From assembly GCA_009781855.1 (NCBI GenBank), contig WQUY01000025.1, positions 1-32,507 on the forward strand: DNA of 32,507 nt, written 5' to 3'. Each line of letters starts with the position of its first letter. Position 1 is the first letter of the stretch. This stretch comes from Oscillospiraceae bacterium (lineage in GTDB: Bacteria; Bacillota; Clostridia; Oscillospirales; Oscillospiraceae). The position numbers were made by a program, and so were the translations under genes. Below the pieces are notes generated by a model. That model saw nothing but the letters and a program-made list of their open reading frames with translations, was not told where the DNA came from and did not search any database. Below, piece by piece: positions 1 through 7,513 of the stretch.

Positions 1-1704
1 ATTTACCCGTTCCAGCATTATTGGAGATTACGGCGAGTTTATTCACCTACTGAATAATTATGATATAAACTATTTTCTCCACGATGTTAACCCCAATCGG
101 GTGCTCATGAATTTAGTTGAATTGATCTACGACGCCAACGGCGGTACAGGCGGGCCTCTCCGTGTTGGGCATCCTGTGAACGCTTGGGTTAGAGCGGACT
201 CTGTGCATACGGTACTTACGTGCTTGGCCGCAAATATTACTGCACCTCCCGGCTATGGGCTTGCAGGCTGGAGCACAGTATACGATGGAAGCGGCAGATT
301 TTACGATGTGGGAAGTGAAATAAATTTAGCTGATAATATACCTATAAATGGCAATATAACTCTGTTTGCCCAGTGGGCGCGATGGACAGTGACCTTTAAC
401 CTAAACGGCGGTACGTATATGGAGGCGGCAATCAAGCGCTTTTGCTACAAACAGTGCCCCATGGACAAGACGCAACTGCGCTGAGTGCAGACCCAACACG
501 CGAGGGCTATACATTTACCGGTTGGGCTCCCGCACTGAATCTTACTAATGTGACAGAGGACAGAGAATTTGCCGCTCAGTGGACACCTGTGCCGCTCGCT
601 GTAACATACACTGTCACCAGTATAGCACCGACAACCTTTACACTGGCAGTTCCTAGCCCGGAGACTTTTGCACATAATTCTAGTGTGGAAGTAGCTCCTG
701 CGCTGACGACTACAGAGACGACGCACAATGGAGTGCCCGGCACATGGACATTTAGCGGCTGGACAACAGCGAGCCCGGGTGTAACTCAAGCGAACATCGG
801 CAGTGGTGCGTTTTATATGCCAAACAATAATGTAATCTTCAGCGGATATTGGACATTCACACCAGCTGGTGGCGGAAATAATGGCGGCGGCACTCCCGGC
901 GGCGGAACTCCTGGCGATGGAACTCCCAGCACAGGTTCGGGACAAGGCTCTGTCGGCACCACTCCGGATTATCCTGAGCATGACAATCCCAATCCCTTCT
1001 CACCGTATCATAACTCATTCATTATCGGACGACCCAATGGGCGCATTTACCCCCATGACAACATGACTCGCGCAGAGGTTGCAACTGTGTTCTTCCGCCT
1101 TTTGAGTGATGAGTTCCGAATTCAAATGTGGGATCAGCAGAATCCGTTCTCCGATGTAAACGGCGCACACTGGTTTAACAATGCAGTGTCAACTATGGCC
1201 AACGCAGGCGTTGTGCAAGGTCGCCCTGACGGAACGTTCCAACCGAACCACCCCATCACCCGTGCCGAGGTAGCGGCGATTACCGCAAGATTCTTCAACG
1301 AGACGAGTCAAAATCCGAGCGCGTTTGTTGACACCGCCGGGCACTGGGCAGAGGGGTATATTGATTTGCTGGCTGATTTCGGCTGGGTACAAGGCTCCGG
1401 CAACGGAATCTTCAGACCCAATGACCCGGTGACAAGGGCTGAGGTAGCGGCAATTGTCAACCGTATGCTGAATCGTGTGCCAGAATCTATCGACAGTTTG
1501 CTTGACGAACGGATGCGATGGCCTGACAAGACGAACCAGGGCGCTTGGTATTACCTGTATCTGCAAGAGGCCAGTCATTCTACAGAGTTTGAGCGTCTTG
1601 TAGGCGGCTATCTGAATTGGACTGAGCTATTGTCTCACTTGGAATGGCAGCTTTTGGAGCAACCTGGTTCAAGGCCATACGACATTAGCGTTTCAAGAAG
1701 ATAA
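1..1704 (+). pseudogene. SLH-domain S-layer/surface protein, frameshifted, 5' end outside window
   Basis: The reading frame is open from base 2 and carries a first InlB/Flg_new-type repeat (YDANGGTGGP near 130 to LFAQW near 375). A second repeat starts with TFNLNGGTY near 393-417, but this frame then runs to a stop at 484. The rest of the repeat (HGQDATALS... GYTFTGW... FAAQW) continues in another frame, open to 1704. Removing one AT from TATAT near 414-420 would restore a normal repeat. Downstream come a beta-rich spacer domain, a Gly/Pro/Thr linker (about 865-950) and three SLH motifs (about 990-1110, 1146-1290, 1320-1470; each with TRAEVA). SLH domains anchor proteins to secondary cell-wall polymer, so this is an exported wall protein of unknown ligand. 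The signal peptide would lie left of the window. It may be a true pseudogene, a phase variant or a sequencing error. Confidence 0.85.
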
Positions 1705-1790
1705 TCATAGGGTCTGCAATCCATCGAGTTGATGAGCAAGGTCTTCGTTTGTGAATTGATTTTGTGAATAATTCACACATGAGACAGCTT

Positions 1791-1838
1791 GGGCTGCTGG
1801 GAGACGAACCGTTTTGGGCATTCGACTCTCGGCAGCCT
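1791..1838. terminator. Possible hairpin terminator between convergent genes
   Basis: GGCTGC...GCAGCC arms (1792-1797 and 1832-1837) with additional pairing GGGAG/CTCTC lie between the S-layer gene and the convergent metallopeptidase gene. Only a short TTTAT follows on the plus strand, so termination strength is doubtful. Confidence 0.35.
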
Positions 1839-1848
1839 TTATGCTCAC

Positions 1849-2547
1849 CTAATTCCAATCCTCATTACTTAATCGGCGTTGCAGCTCCTTTAATCGCGCT
1901 TTGTGCTGCTCAAAGTCTGGAACATACCGCCTGACAAGCGCCCAAAAATTCGACGAATGATTCATATGCGCAATATGCGCGAGCTCATGAACAACAATAT
2001 AGTCAATGGCTTCATCATCAGCCATGATCAAAGTCCATGAAAAATTCAATGAACGTTTTGACGAGCAACTCCCCCATCTCGTTTTGGCGCTATTTACTTT
2101 TACTTCATATGCTGACACCTGCATTAAAGAAGAAAATTTATAAACTCTTTCGGTTATATCACGCTTTGCAAGCATCTTATATATTTCAACACAATATTTC
2201 TTAATTTGCTCCGGCGTCAAATTCAAAGGCATGTAAAAAGAGCCCTCATCATCATCAAAGCCAATGGTGTTCTCAGGCTTTCCGACTATAGGATAAAAAA
2301 AACCGCGATAAACTAAAAGGCTTCCATAATCAAGAGAAAACTGCTCTTTGTTTGAAATTCGCAAACGCGAATGCATGAGTTTTTCCTCAATCCATCTCTC
2401 TTTTGAAAAAATAAAGCTTTCAATACTTGCAATCGGAGCAGAATAAGGGGCGCGAACTTCAACTAAACCGTCACGAATATGAATCGCAACGGTTTTTCTG
2501 TTTGAACGCTTTAAAGTGTAGTCATGTATCAATATTACAAACCTCAC
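1849..2547 (-). CDS. YgjP-like (DUF45) metallopeptidase domain protein
   Basis: The 232-aa protein has the features of the YgjP/DUF45 family: an N-terminal segment with YTLKRSNRKTVAI, the family block KTRWGSC followed by LNFSW, and the zinc-binding motif HELAH (in VVHELAHIAH) with a downstream acidic/His region. These are gluzincin-like cytoplasmic proteins of poorly defined substrate. There is no signal peptide or membrane span. The annotated start is a GTG 17 bases after the stop of the upstream GNAT gene, and a strong ribosome site is not obvious, so the exact start is uncertain. It is probably cotranscribed with the acetyltransferase. Confidence 0.85.
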   Translation of the reverse strand: MRFVILIHDYTLKRSNRKTVAIHIRDGLVEVRAPYSAPIASIESFIFSKERWIEEKLMHSRLRISNKEQFSLDYGSLLVYRGFFYPIVGKPENTIGFDDDEGSFYMPLNLTPEQIKKYCVEIYKMLAKRDITERVYKFSSLMQVSAYEVKVNSAKTRWGSCSSKRSLNFSWTLIMADDEAIDYIVVHELAHIAHMNHSSNFWALVRRYVPDFEQHKARLKELQRRLSNEDWN

Positions 2548-2563
2548 TATGAGTCAAAATAAC

Positions 2564-3043
2564 TCATTCTCTGTTGTTCGCCAGCGCTTTTATTGCATCT
2601 TCTGATAAACGGTATATTGACCAGTCGGTTACCGCTTGCGCTCCAATTGATTTATAAAACTCAATACTATCAGTGTTCCAATCCAGGCAAACCCATTCCA
2701 TACGGCCAAAGTCACAATCTTCAGCCATTTGCGCAAGTGATTTGAGCAAAGCTTTGCCAATGCCCCTTCCCCTATACTCCGGCAATACAAACAAATCTTC
2801 GAGGTACAAACCGGCCTTGCCTAAAAAAGTAGAAAAATTTGTAAAATACAACGCAAAACCGACTTCTTTGCCATCGACCACAGCAAAAATCACCTCGGCA
2901 GCCATCTTGTCAAACAGCCATTCTTCAAGCCTTTGCTCAGTTGCAATAACCGAACCTTCAAGCTTCTCATACTTTGCCAGACTTTGAATAAAGCTGAGAA
3001 TAAGGGCACAGTCTTCCCTTTGTGCGACTCTGAACTCTATCAT
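2564..3043 (-). CDS. GNAT-family N-acetyltransferase
   Basis: The 159-aa single-domain GNAT protein carries the acetyl-CoA loop motif RGRGIGKALL preceded by LEDLFVLPEY, and a C-terminal motif W..LDWN..SIEFYKSIGA typical of diamine/spermidine-type GNATs. The start ATG at 3043 was chosen because AAGGAGA sits 8 bases upstream; an in-frame ATG at 3070 lacks a ribosome site. The substrate cannot be read from sequence; diamines or related small amines are the best guess from the C-terminal motif. A consensus promoter overlapping a perfect inverted repeat lies immediately upstream, so expression is probably repressor controlled. Confidence 0.88.
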   Translation of the reverse strand: MIEFRVAQREDCALILSFIQSLAKYEKLEGSVIATEQRLEEWLFDKMAAEVIFAVVDGKEVGFALYFTNFSTFLGKAGLYLEDLFVLPEYRGRGIGKALLKSLAQMAEDCDFGRMEWVCLDWNTDSIEFYKSIGAQAVTDWSIYRLSEDAIKALANNRE

Positions 3044-3069
3044 ATGTAAATCTCCTTTTATGTGATGCA

Positions 3070-3103
3070 ATTATACGATGTTGACCGCCTTATAGTCAAC
3101 ATC
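3070..3103 (-). promoter_or_regulatory. Promoter with palindromic operator upstream of the GNAT gene
   Basis: On the minus strand TTGACT (3099-3094) and TATAAT (3075-3070) are separated by 18 bases. A perfect 9-bp inverted repeat, GATGTTGAC N9 GTCAACATC (3077-3085 and 3095-3103), covers the -35 and the spacer. That geometry fits a dimeric repressor blocking the promoter. The regulator is unknown. Confidence 0.7.
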
Positions 3104-3150
3104 ATATAGATGATTCCCTCATTTATCTTTTAGCTGACGGGGCTTCAATG

Positions 3151-3501
3151 TCAGACAGTGGGGTTTATGCTTCGCGTGGCAACAAAAGGTATCCCGGTGC
3201 CACATATGTTTTCAACAACAACTTGCCCCTCCTCTACCGGAGCAACAAGCACAACTGAATCAAGTTGCTGCATCGCTTCAAAAACTAATTCCTTTGGTAT
3301 TGGAGACCGTGACTTTACCGGGCAACGTCGCAACGCCGCCCCTTTAACCCAAACTGTAGAGGTCAAAGTACGCAGGGGGTTTAAAACTTCCTCTTGAGCA
3401 TACATCTCACCGTTTTGGCATATATTCCCACTCACTATTAAATTGTCAGAAATATTTAGTAAACAACCCTTTGGACAAAGAATACAAACCATATTGTTCA
3501 T
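3151..3501 (-). CDS. DUF1667 family Cys-motif protein
   Basis: The 116-aa protein begins with the family motif CILCPKGCLL and has a further Cys at GNIC, followed by LRTLTSTVWVKG and a valine-rich C-terminus with VVVENICGTGI. DUF1667 proteins are small, probably metal- or Fe-S-binding redox subunits that typically accompany an FAD oxidoreductase and a glycerol-3-phosphate/2-hydroxyacid dehydrogenase. The oxidoreductase is directly upstream here (73 bases away), but no dehydrogenase gene is present in the window, so the complex is either incomplete or encoded elsewhere. The role is inferred from family and neighbours. Confidence 0.85.
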   Translation of the reverse strand: MNNMVCILCPKGCLLNISDNLIVSGNICQNGEMYAQEEVLNPLRTLTSTVWVKGAALRRCPVKSRSPIPKELVFEAMQQLDSVVLVAPVEEGQVVVENICGTGIPFVATRSINPTV

Positions 3502-3573
3502 AGTTACATCTTTCTATTTTTGTGCCGAATCGCTGCTCATCTTTAGCGACCCTGTTTTTCAAGCAACCGCAAA

Positions 3574-4548
3574 TCAGCATCCACTTTCTGACATAGCAAA
3601 TGTCGCAGCAGCAGCTCCGGCATTCATAGCTTCGACCGTCACACTGTCAACGATATCATGGATAGTAAGTGCATTGCCGCATACAAAAACACCGGGTACA
3701 GACGTTTGAATTTTTTCTCTGTCTATAAGAATTCCGGCATGATTTGCCAACTCATTCTCTGGTATCAAACCCACAGACATAAGAACCGTATCACAATCAA
3801 ACGACTGCTCTGTACCTAAAATGGCTCTGCGGTTTTCATCCACCTCAGAAATCGTAACACCCTCTACCCTTTTTGACCCTCTTATCTCCGTGACTGCGTG
3901 TGACAAAAGCAAAGGAATATCGAAATCGACCAAACATTGGCTTATATTTCTTGCAAGTCCACCTGAGTGCGGCATGAGCTCCACACAAGCCAAAACACGG
4001 GCTCCTTCAAGCGTCAAACGCCGAGCCATAATCAACCCAACATCACCGCTGCCAACAATGACTATGCGTTTACCCGGCATATAACCCTCTATATTGACGT
4101 AACGCTGTGCCGTACCAGCAGTGATTACACCGGCAGGTCTGAATCCTGCGATTCCGACAGCACCACGTGTACGCTCCCTGCACCCCGTAGCCAACACAAT
4201 ACTCCGTGCCTTATATATGAGATAACCTGAGCTTTTGCCCGCTATATGCACCTGCATATCCTTTGTGATTTCTAAAACCATGCTGTCTGTACGCACATCA
4301 ATTGACTTGCTTTGAATCTGTCTGATAAAACGTCCTGCATACTCAGGCCCAGTCAGCTCCTGCTTAAAATACTCAATACCAAATCCGCTGTGAATGCATT
4401 GATTGAGAATACCCCCAAGTTCACTGTCCCTTTCGACGATGAGTATCTTGCGCAAGCCCCGCTGCCATGCTCCAAGAGCCGCAGCCATGCCGGCAGACCC
4501 ACCACCAATGACAATTAAATCATATTGCTCCGCAAGTATGGTTTTCAT
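3574..4548 (-). CDS. FAD/NAD(P)-dependent oxidoreductase, DUF1667 partner
   Basis: The 324-aa flavoprotein has two Rossmann motifs: GGGSAG (residues about 15-20, FAD) and GSGDVG (166-171, NAD(P)). It has the family signature ELGGILNQCIHSGFG with a Cys near residue 51, an ATGCRERTR loop, and the C-terminal GVFVCGNALTIHDIVD FAD-binding block. The start ATG at 4548 overlaps the upstream DUF2284 stop as ATGA, which indicates translational coupling; an in-frame TTG 12 bases earlier is less likely. The family transfers electrons from a partner dehydrogenase; the substrate here is unknown. Confidence 0.9.
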   Translation of the reverse strand: MKTILAEQYDLIVIGGGSAGMAAALGAWQRGLRKILIVERDSELGGILNQCIHSGFGIEYFKQELTGPEYAGRFIRQIQSKSIDVRTDSMVLEITKDMQVHIAGKSSGYLIYKARSIVLATGCRERTRGAVGIAGFRPAGVITAGTAQRYVNIEGYMPGKRIVIVGSGDVGLIMARRLTLEGARVLACVELMPHSGGLARNISQCLVDFDIPLLLSHAVTEIRGSKRVEGVTISEVDENRRAILGTEQSFDCDTVLMSVGLIPENELANHAGILIDREKIQTSVPGVFVCGNALTIHDIVDSVTVEAMNAGAAAATFAMSESGC

Positions 4549-5048
4549 ATGTTTAGCCAAACTGCCGCGTACCAGTTTTGTTGCTCATCCTTGTTCCTAA
4601 GGGCCTTCAATGGCAACCCTAGTTTCTTTGCAGTAGCAAATACATCCACACCAACACTGTGAAATGATGGGCGTGCCATCTTGATATTTCTGCAAGCCTC
4701 ACCCGACCGACCGGCACAATCAGCACAAAGCGCACAGTCAGACATAGAAAATGCAAGTGCGTCACCATCAAAATAAGCCTCGCGCTCAATTTCAAACGAT
4801 GCTTTCTGAGCCACCCTCTTATCGGGAGAATGAACAATCAAAACCGTCTTATACTTTCTCAGCATACGCTCATACTCTCCGGGCGTCAATGCACCAGGAC
4901 GCGAAGGGCAGGTGCAGCCCTTACCCCAATCGGAACAACCAAACATGCACTTGAAAAGCGTCCTGTCATCAAAAACAATATCATCTGGCGTCACAGCAAT
5001 CACATTTGTTGCACCAAACTTCTGAGCCAGTTGCACATATTTACTCAC
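4545..5048 (-). CDS. DUF2284 predicted metal-binding protein
   Basis: The 167-aa cytoplasmic protein is Cys-rich: CMFGC...CTCPSRPG in the first half and CALCADC...EACRN in the second, the spacing expected of DUF2284 proteins thought to bind an Fe-S cluster or metal. It starts with GTG at 5048 behind AAGGTGA. It overlaps the FAD oxidoreductase by 4 bases (ATGA), forming a three-gene redox operon with that gene and DUF1667. No enzymatic role can be assigned from sequence. Confidence 0.85.
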   Translation of the reverse strand: MSKYVQLAQKFGATNVIAVTPDDIVFDDRTLFKCMFGCSDWGKGCTCPSRPGALTPGEYERMLRKYKTVLIVHSPDKRVAQKASFEIEREAYFDGDALAFSMSDCALCADCAGRSGEACRNIKMARPSFHSVGVDVFATAKKLGLPLKALRNKDEQQNWYAAVWLNI

Positions 5049-5084
5049 AATATTTCACCTTCCAATCCTTTCAAACAAAAACTA

Positions 5085-5114
5085 TTGACAAAACAACATG
5101 CCTTGTTGTAAAAT
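5085..5114 (+). promoter_or_regulatory. Promoter of tRNA-Val
   Basis: A consensus TTGACA (5085-5090) and TAAAAT (5109-5114) are separated by 18 bases and lie 15 bases before the tRNA 5' end. Confidence 0.75.
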
Positions 5115-5129
5115 AGCCTCCGCCGGTGA

Positions 5130-5205
5130 GGACGATTAGCTCAGCTGGTAGAGCTTCCGCTTGACGTGCGGAAGGTCAGCGGTTCAAGTCCGTTATCGTC
5201 CACCA
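5130..5205 (+). tRNA. tRNA-Val (GAC anticodon)
   Basis: A 76-base cloverleaf: acceptor stem GGACGAT/ATCGTCC (5130-5136 with 5195-5201), D-arm AGCTCAGCTGGTAGAGC, anticodon stem TCCGC/GCGGA around loop TTGACGT with anticodon GAC at 5163-5165, T-loop TTCAAGT, and an encoded CCA at 5203-5205. It is the probable attachment gene of the adjacent prophage, because phage genes begin directly after its 3' terminator region. Confidence 0.97.
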
Positions 5206-5210
5206 CCCAA

Positions 5211-5249
5211 AACCCTTGCAGTCGCTACGATTGCGGGGGTTCTTCTTTT
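5211..5249 (+). terminator. Intrinsic terminator after tRNA-Val
   Basis: AACCCTTGCA (5211-5220) pairs over 10 bp, with two G-U pairs, with TGCGGGGGTT (5232-5241) and is followed by TCTTCTTTTC. It lies 6 bases after the tRNA CCA end. Confidence 0.75.
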
Positions 5250-5365
5250 CAAGCGCCAAAGATTATTGATGCATTGCCCCCAGAATTGCCCCCGAACCAT
5301 TTTTGCAAATATGCGTGGAAGTATACCATGCGCTGATCACAATTGCAATAAAAAGAAATCATAAT
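5250..5365. other. Host-prophage junction without a convincing gene
   Basis: This short stretch holds two direct copies of ATTGCCCCC (5273-5281 and 5285-5293, 12-base period) downstream of the tRNA terminator. Such short G/C-run repeats near tRNA 3' ends are seen at integration junctions, but without the other prophage end the att core cannot be defined. No open frame here resembles an integrase. Confidence 0.35.
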
Positions 5366-5394
5366 GGCAGAGGGCGGACACCCCACCCTCTGCC
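5366..5394 (-). terminator. Terminator hairpin after the 262-aa gene
   Basis: A perfect 9-bp stem, GGCAGAGGG/CCCTCTGCC (5366-5374 and 5386-5394), starts 8 bases after the stop of the last accessory gene. On the minus strand it is followed by ATTATGATTTCTTTTT, so the U-tract is displaced. It probably ends the eight-gene operon. Confidence 0.6.
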
Positions 5395-5401
5395 GGTAAA
5401 C

Positions 5402-6190
5402 TTATGCGTAATCTGATCTTCTTCGCCAATTCCGAGACAAAACGAACGTTCCAGCATTGTTCAAAAACAGAACAAACCGATTCGAATAAGGTCCGCCTGT
5501 TCCCGGTGGCTTAAACCGTCCTGTTGAAAGGTTTTTCCCTGTGCAAATGCTTCCGTGAATATCGAGAGTAAGCGGAATCAGAACGCCCTCTTTACTCCTG
5601 TACCCACTTCCAACAAAATCCATTCCGGGAAATGCTGGGTCAGATGGAATCAGCCCGGCACAACCAAAGCGCCCGCCATCATACTGCTCATCAACCAAAT
5701 GTCCGACTTCGCCATCAAATGCGCCACCGTCAATTTCAGGGCTTTCAAGCGTGTTCCCCTCTCCACCAATTACATCCCCGCTAAAGTGTTTTCGGTGTAC
5801 GGTTTTTGAGAAGTTAAGCCCAATTTCCCCACGGTCATGAAATCCGCAAGGAACTACATTGATATAGGTATCGAGCGGAGCAGCTTCAAATGGCGTTTCC
5901 CGATCGATGGTCAGCGTGTAGTAGTATCCTCGTTTAAGGCATTCCGTGCTCGCAGTGATAATGTATGACTTCTTTTCGTCCTTTACAAGGATCGGTTCGG
6001 GCGGACAACAGCCTTTATGCAGGACAGTTTCGGCGATAACCTCATCTGTGTGTATAGTCAGCTGCGTTGCGTCCAATCGTTTCATTTCTTTACGTGACGG
6101 CACGGGGAAGGAGTATCCGTTAAACTCTCGACAACGGCACTCGTTATTACAGCCGCACATAAAGTTGTGCGTATGCATTAATGTATGCAT
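5402..6190 (-). CDS. Cys-rich protein of unknown function, last gene of accessory operon
   Basis: The 262-aa protein is not recognised. The N-terminus is His/Cys-rich with CGCNNECRC, and a second cluster HKGCCPPEP lies near residue 80. The rest is rich in beta-type sequence (YYYTLTIDRETPF, LDTYINVVPCGFHDRGEIGLNFSK) and Gly/Asp-rich loops, ending with FVLFLNNAGTFVLSRNWRRR. There is no obvious signal peptide or membrane span. The start ATG at 6190 has AAGGAG 8 bases upstream; upstream in-frame codons are not supported. The composition fits a structural or metal-binding beta protein, but that is inference. It is separated from the preceding gene by 125 bases containing a strong hairpin, and followed by a terminator. 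Confidence 0.75.
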   Translation of the reverse strand: MHTLMHTHNFMCGCNNECRCREFNGYSFPVPSRKEMKRLDATQLTIHTDEVIAETVLHKGCCPPEPILVKDEKKSYIITASTECLKRGYYYTLTIDRETPFEAAPLDTYINVVPCGFHDRGEIGLNFSKTVHRKHFSGDVIGGEGNTLESPEIDGGAFDGEVGHLVDEQYDGGRFGCAGLIPSDPAFPGMDFVGSGYRSKEGVLIPLTLDIHGSICTGKNLSTGRFKPPGTGGPYSNRFVLFLNNAGTFVLSRNWRRRSDYA

Positions 6191-6274
6191 GGTAGCTCTC
6201 CTTAAAAATATATGGTAGCGGAGAGAGTTCAGCCATCCGTTGCAACGTCCGGGGATAGCCAAACAATTACCGCC

Positions 6275-6306
6275 CGTAAACTGCGCTCCGGAAACGCAGA
6301 TTTACG
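6275..6306 (-). promoter_or_regulatory. Strong mRNA hairpin before the 262-aa gene
   Basis: CGTAAA-T-CTGCG pairs with CGCAG-TTTACG over 11 bp with a single bulge, around loop TTTCCGGAG. No U-run follows on the minus strand, so it is not a classical terminator. It sits in the 125-base gap between two operon genes and could be an mRNA processing or stability element. Confidence 0.5.
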
Positions 6307-6315
6307 CGGTGATGA

Positions 6316-6915
6316 TTAGCAGGCTATCGGCCTGCACGCGCCGTCAAATGGATAAGGCGCTGGTGGGTGAACTGGATATGCAGGCATAACCGGCTTCGGC
6401 TGCAAGCACATCACGGTTTTTAGATAATTAAGCTCTTCGCCTTGCTTGCGGATAATGTCTTGGTCAAATCTACGCTCAAGCCCATCTATGCGCCCGATTA
6501 TCTCACCCTTGGATTGCAATCCCAAAATTTCAGAATTTTTAAACCCAATAGCCATTTCATAGCGGTGGTCGCTATGCGCTTTCGCATCCTCTGCCGACAG
6601 TCTCCAAGCTGTGTCTTTCATTTCATCTCTGACGTTCGCAAACTGAGTCATCATGTCGCGCTCCACGTCCCAGATTTTTTCGTCGGTACAATGGTTGCTG
6701 TGGACTCGTCCACCTAGCCCACCGCCCAACAATCCGGCGGTCAAAAGCCCCTCTCCTAGTCCGTCAGATTTGCGGTTGTCGTCTCTGCGCCAAAATATAA
6801 GCGCAAAAAAGATTATTACAAGCGCAAAAAGCCATGTGTGACTATAACCTGCACCATCATGACCACCCGTTGACGTCATAACATTTGGAACTTTTCCTGT
6901 GTTTTCGTATACCAT
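6316..6915 (-). CDS. Single-span membrane protein with Gly-rich linker, coiled coil and Pro/Cys tail
   Basis: The 199-aa protein has a short polar N-terminus, one transmembrane helix (HTWLFALVIIFFALIFW, about residues 26-42), a basic stop-transfer RRDDNRK, then a Gly-rich stretch with GLLGGGLGG. A long charged helical region follows (about 80-170, likely coiled coil), and the C-terminus is Pro/Tyr-rich with two Cys (PPAPYPFDGACRPIAC). AGGAGT precedes the ATG. The layout resembles uncharacterised proteins I associate with gut Clostridia prophages, but no named family can be given. It is probably membrane anchored with the coiled coil on one face. Confidence 0.75.
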   Translation of the reverse strand: MVYENTGKVPNVMTSTGGHDGAGYSHTWLFALVIIFFALIFWRRDDNRKSDGLGEGLLTAGLLGGGLGGRVHSNHCTDEKIWDVERDMMTQFANVRDEMKDTAWRLSAEDAKAHSDHRYEMAIGFKNSEILGLQSKGEIIGRIDGLERRFDQDIIRKQGEELNYLKTVMCLQPKPVMPAYPVHPPAPYPFDGACRPIAC

Positions 6916-6962
6916 TTTTGTACTCCTTTCTTCATCGTTCTATAAAAACAGGCAGCCTGTAT

Positions 6963-7205
6963 TTACGACTCGTCTTTATGGTATTCCTCATAAAACTTCA
7001 AGTCCCTCTGAACATCCTCTTCGCTCGCTGCGTCGTGACGGACTCTCTCGTGGTCATCATGCTCTGGAAGATGCTTCACATGTTCGTCCTCAGTTACCCT
7101 TTCGATTTGCGGTAATCCTGTCGCGATTTTTTTAATAACAGGAGATAATGCAAGCCCAAGACCGGCCCCTATAAGTAATCCTGTTTCTAGTGATTTATCC
7201 ATCAT
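6963..7205 (-). CDS. Small membrane-associated protein with acidic/His-rich tail
   Basis: The 80-aa protein has a Gly-rich hydrophobic helix (GLLIGAGLGLALSPVIKKIA, about residues 9-28) with small-residue packing motifs. A highly charged Asp/Glu/His tail (EDEHVKHLPEHDDHERVRHD) follows. Two ATGs are possible, at 7205 and 7202; GGAGGT lies 5 or 8 bases upstream and the first forms an ATGA overlap with the upstream gene. The longer upstream frame to 7349 is a shadow of the neighbour. Function is unknown; the size and Gly-rich helix are compatible with a holin-like or membrane-adaptor protein. Confidence 0.7.
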   Translation of the reverse strand: MMDKSLETGLLIGAGLGLALSPVIKKIATGLPQIERVTEDEHVKHLPEHDDHERVRHDAASEEDVQRDLKFYEEYHKDES

Positions 7206-7513
7206 TTTGCACCTCCAAAAAATGATACAATCTTTCCGAATATGCCCAATTCTTTTGCGCACGAAATTATGTAAGGCAAGGCCTCGTCTGCATTTTTTTG
7301 CTTTAACACTTGATAGTGCTGCATGTTCGCAAGCCTTGACGTATCCCACCCTTTAGCCTGTGCAACTTGCTCTAAAGCGCCAAGCGCCATGCCAGGTGTT
7401 GCATATTGCATAGGGTTAGATAATATATTTTGACAAATCTGTGGTGCTTCTGACGGAAGCATTCCTTTATTAATCATGTGATTCATTGCACTATTTAACA
7501 CGTTAGGGATCAT
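7202..7513 (-). CDS. Small helical protein of unknown function
   Basis: The 103-aa protein is Asn/Met/Gln-rich and predicted helical: MIPNVLNSAMNHMINKGML then ICQNILSNPMQ and LGALEQVAQAKGWD, ending with a hydrophobic GIFGKIVSFFGG. It starts with an ATGA overlap with the upstream gene and ends in an ATGA overlap with the next, so it is translationally coupled on both sides. No family was recognised. The amphipathic C-terminal segment could associate with membrane. Confidence 0.75.
   Translation of the reverse strand: MIPNVLNSAMNHMINKGMLPSEAPQICQNILSNPMQYATPGMALGALEQVAQAKGWDTSRLANMQHYQVLKQKNADEALPYIISCAKELGIFGKIVSFFGGAK

Noticed and set aside
445..981. Minus-strand 178-aa ORF opposite the S-layer gene
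   Set aside because: Cys/Arg/Ser-rich shadow translation; the plus-strand frame carries clear repeat domains.
5261..5364. Integrase C-terminal remnant next to tRNA-Val on the minus strand
   Set aside because: Translations of the minus frames show no tyrosine or serine recombinase residues; only short repeats support an att junction.
7206..7349. N-terminal extension of the 80-aa membrane protein
   Set aside because: The extension overlaps the upstream coupled gene and lacks a ribosome site; GGAGGT supports the ATG at 7205/7202.
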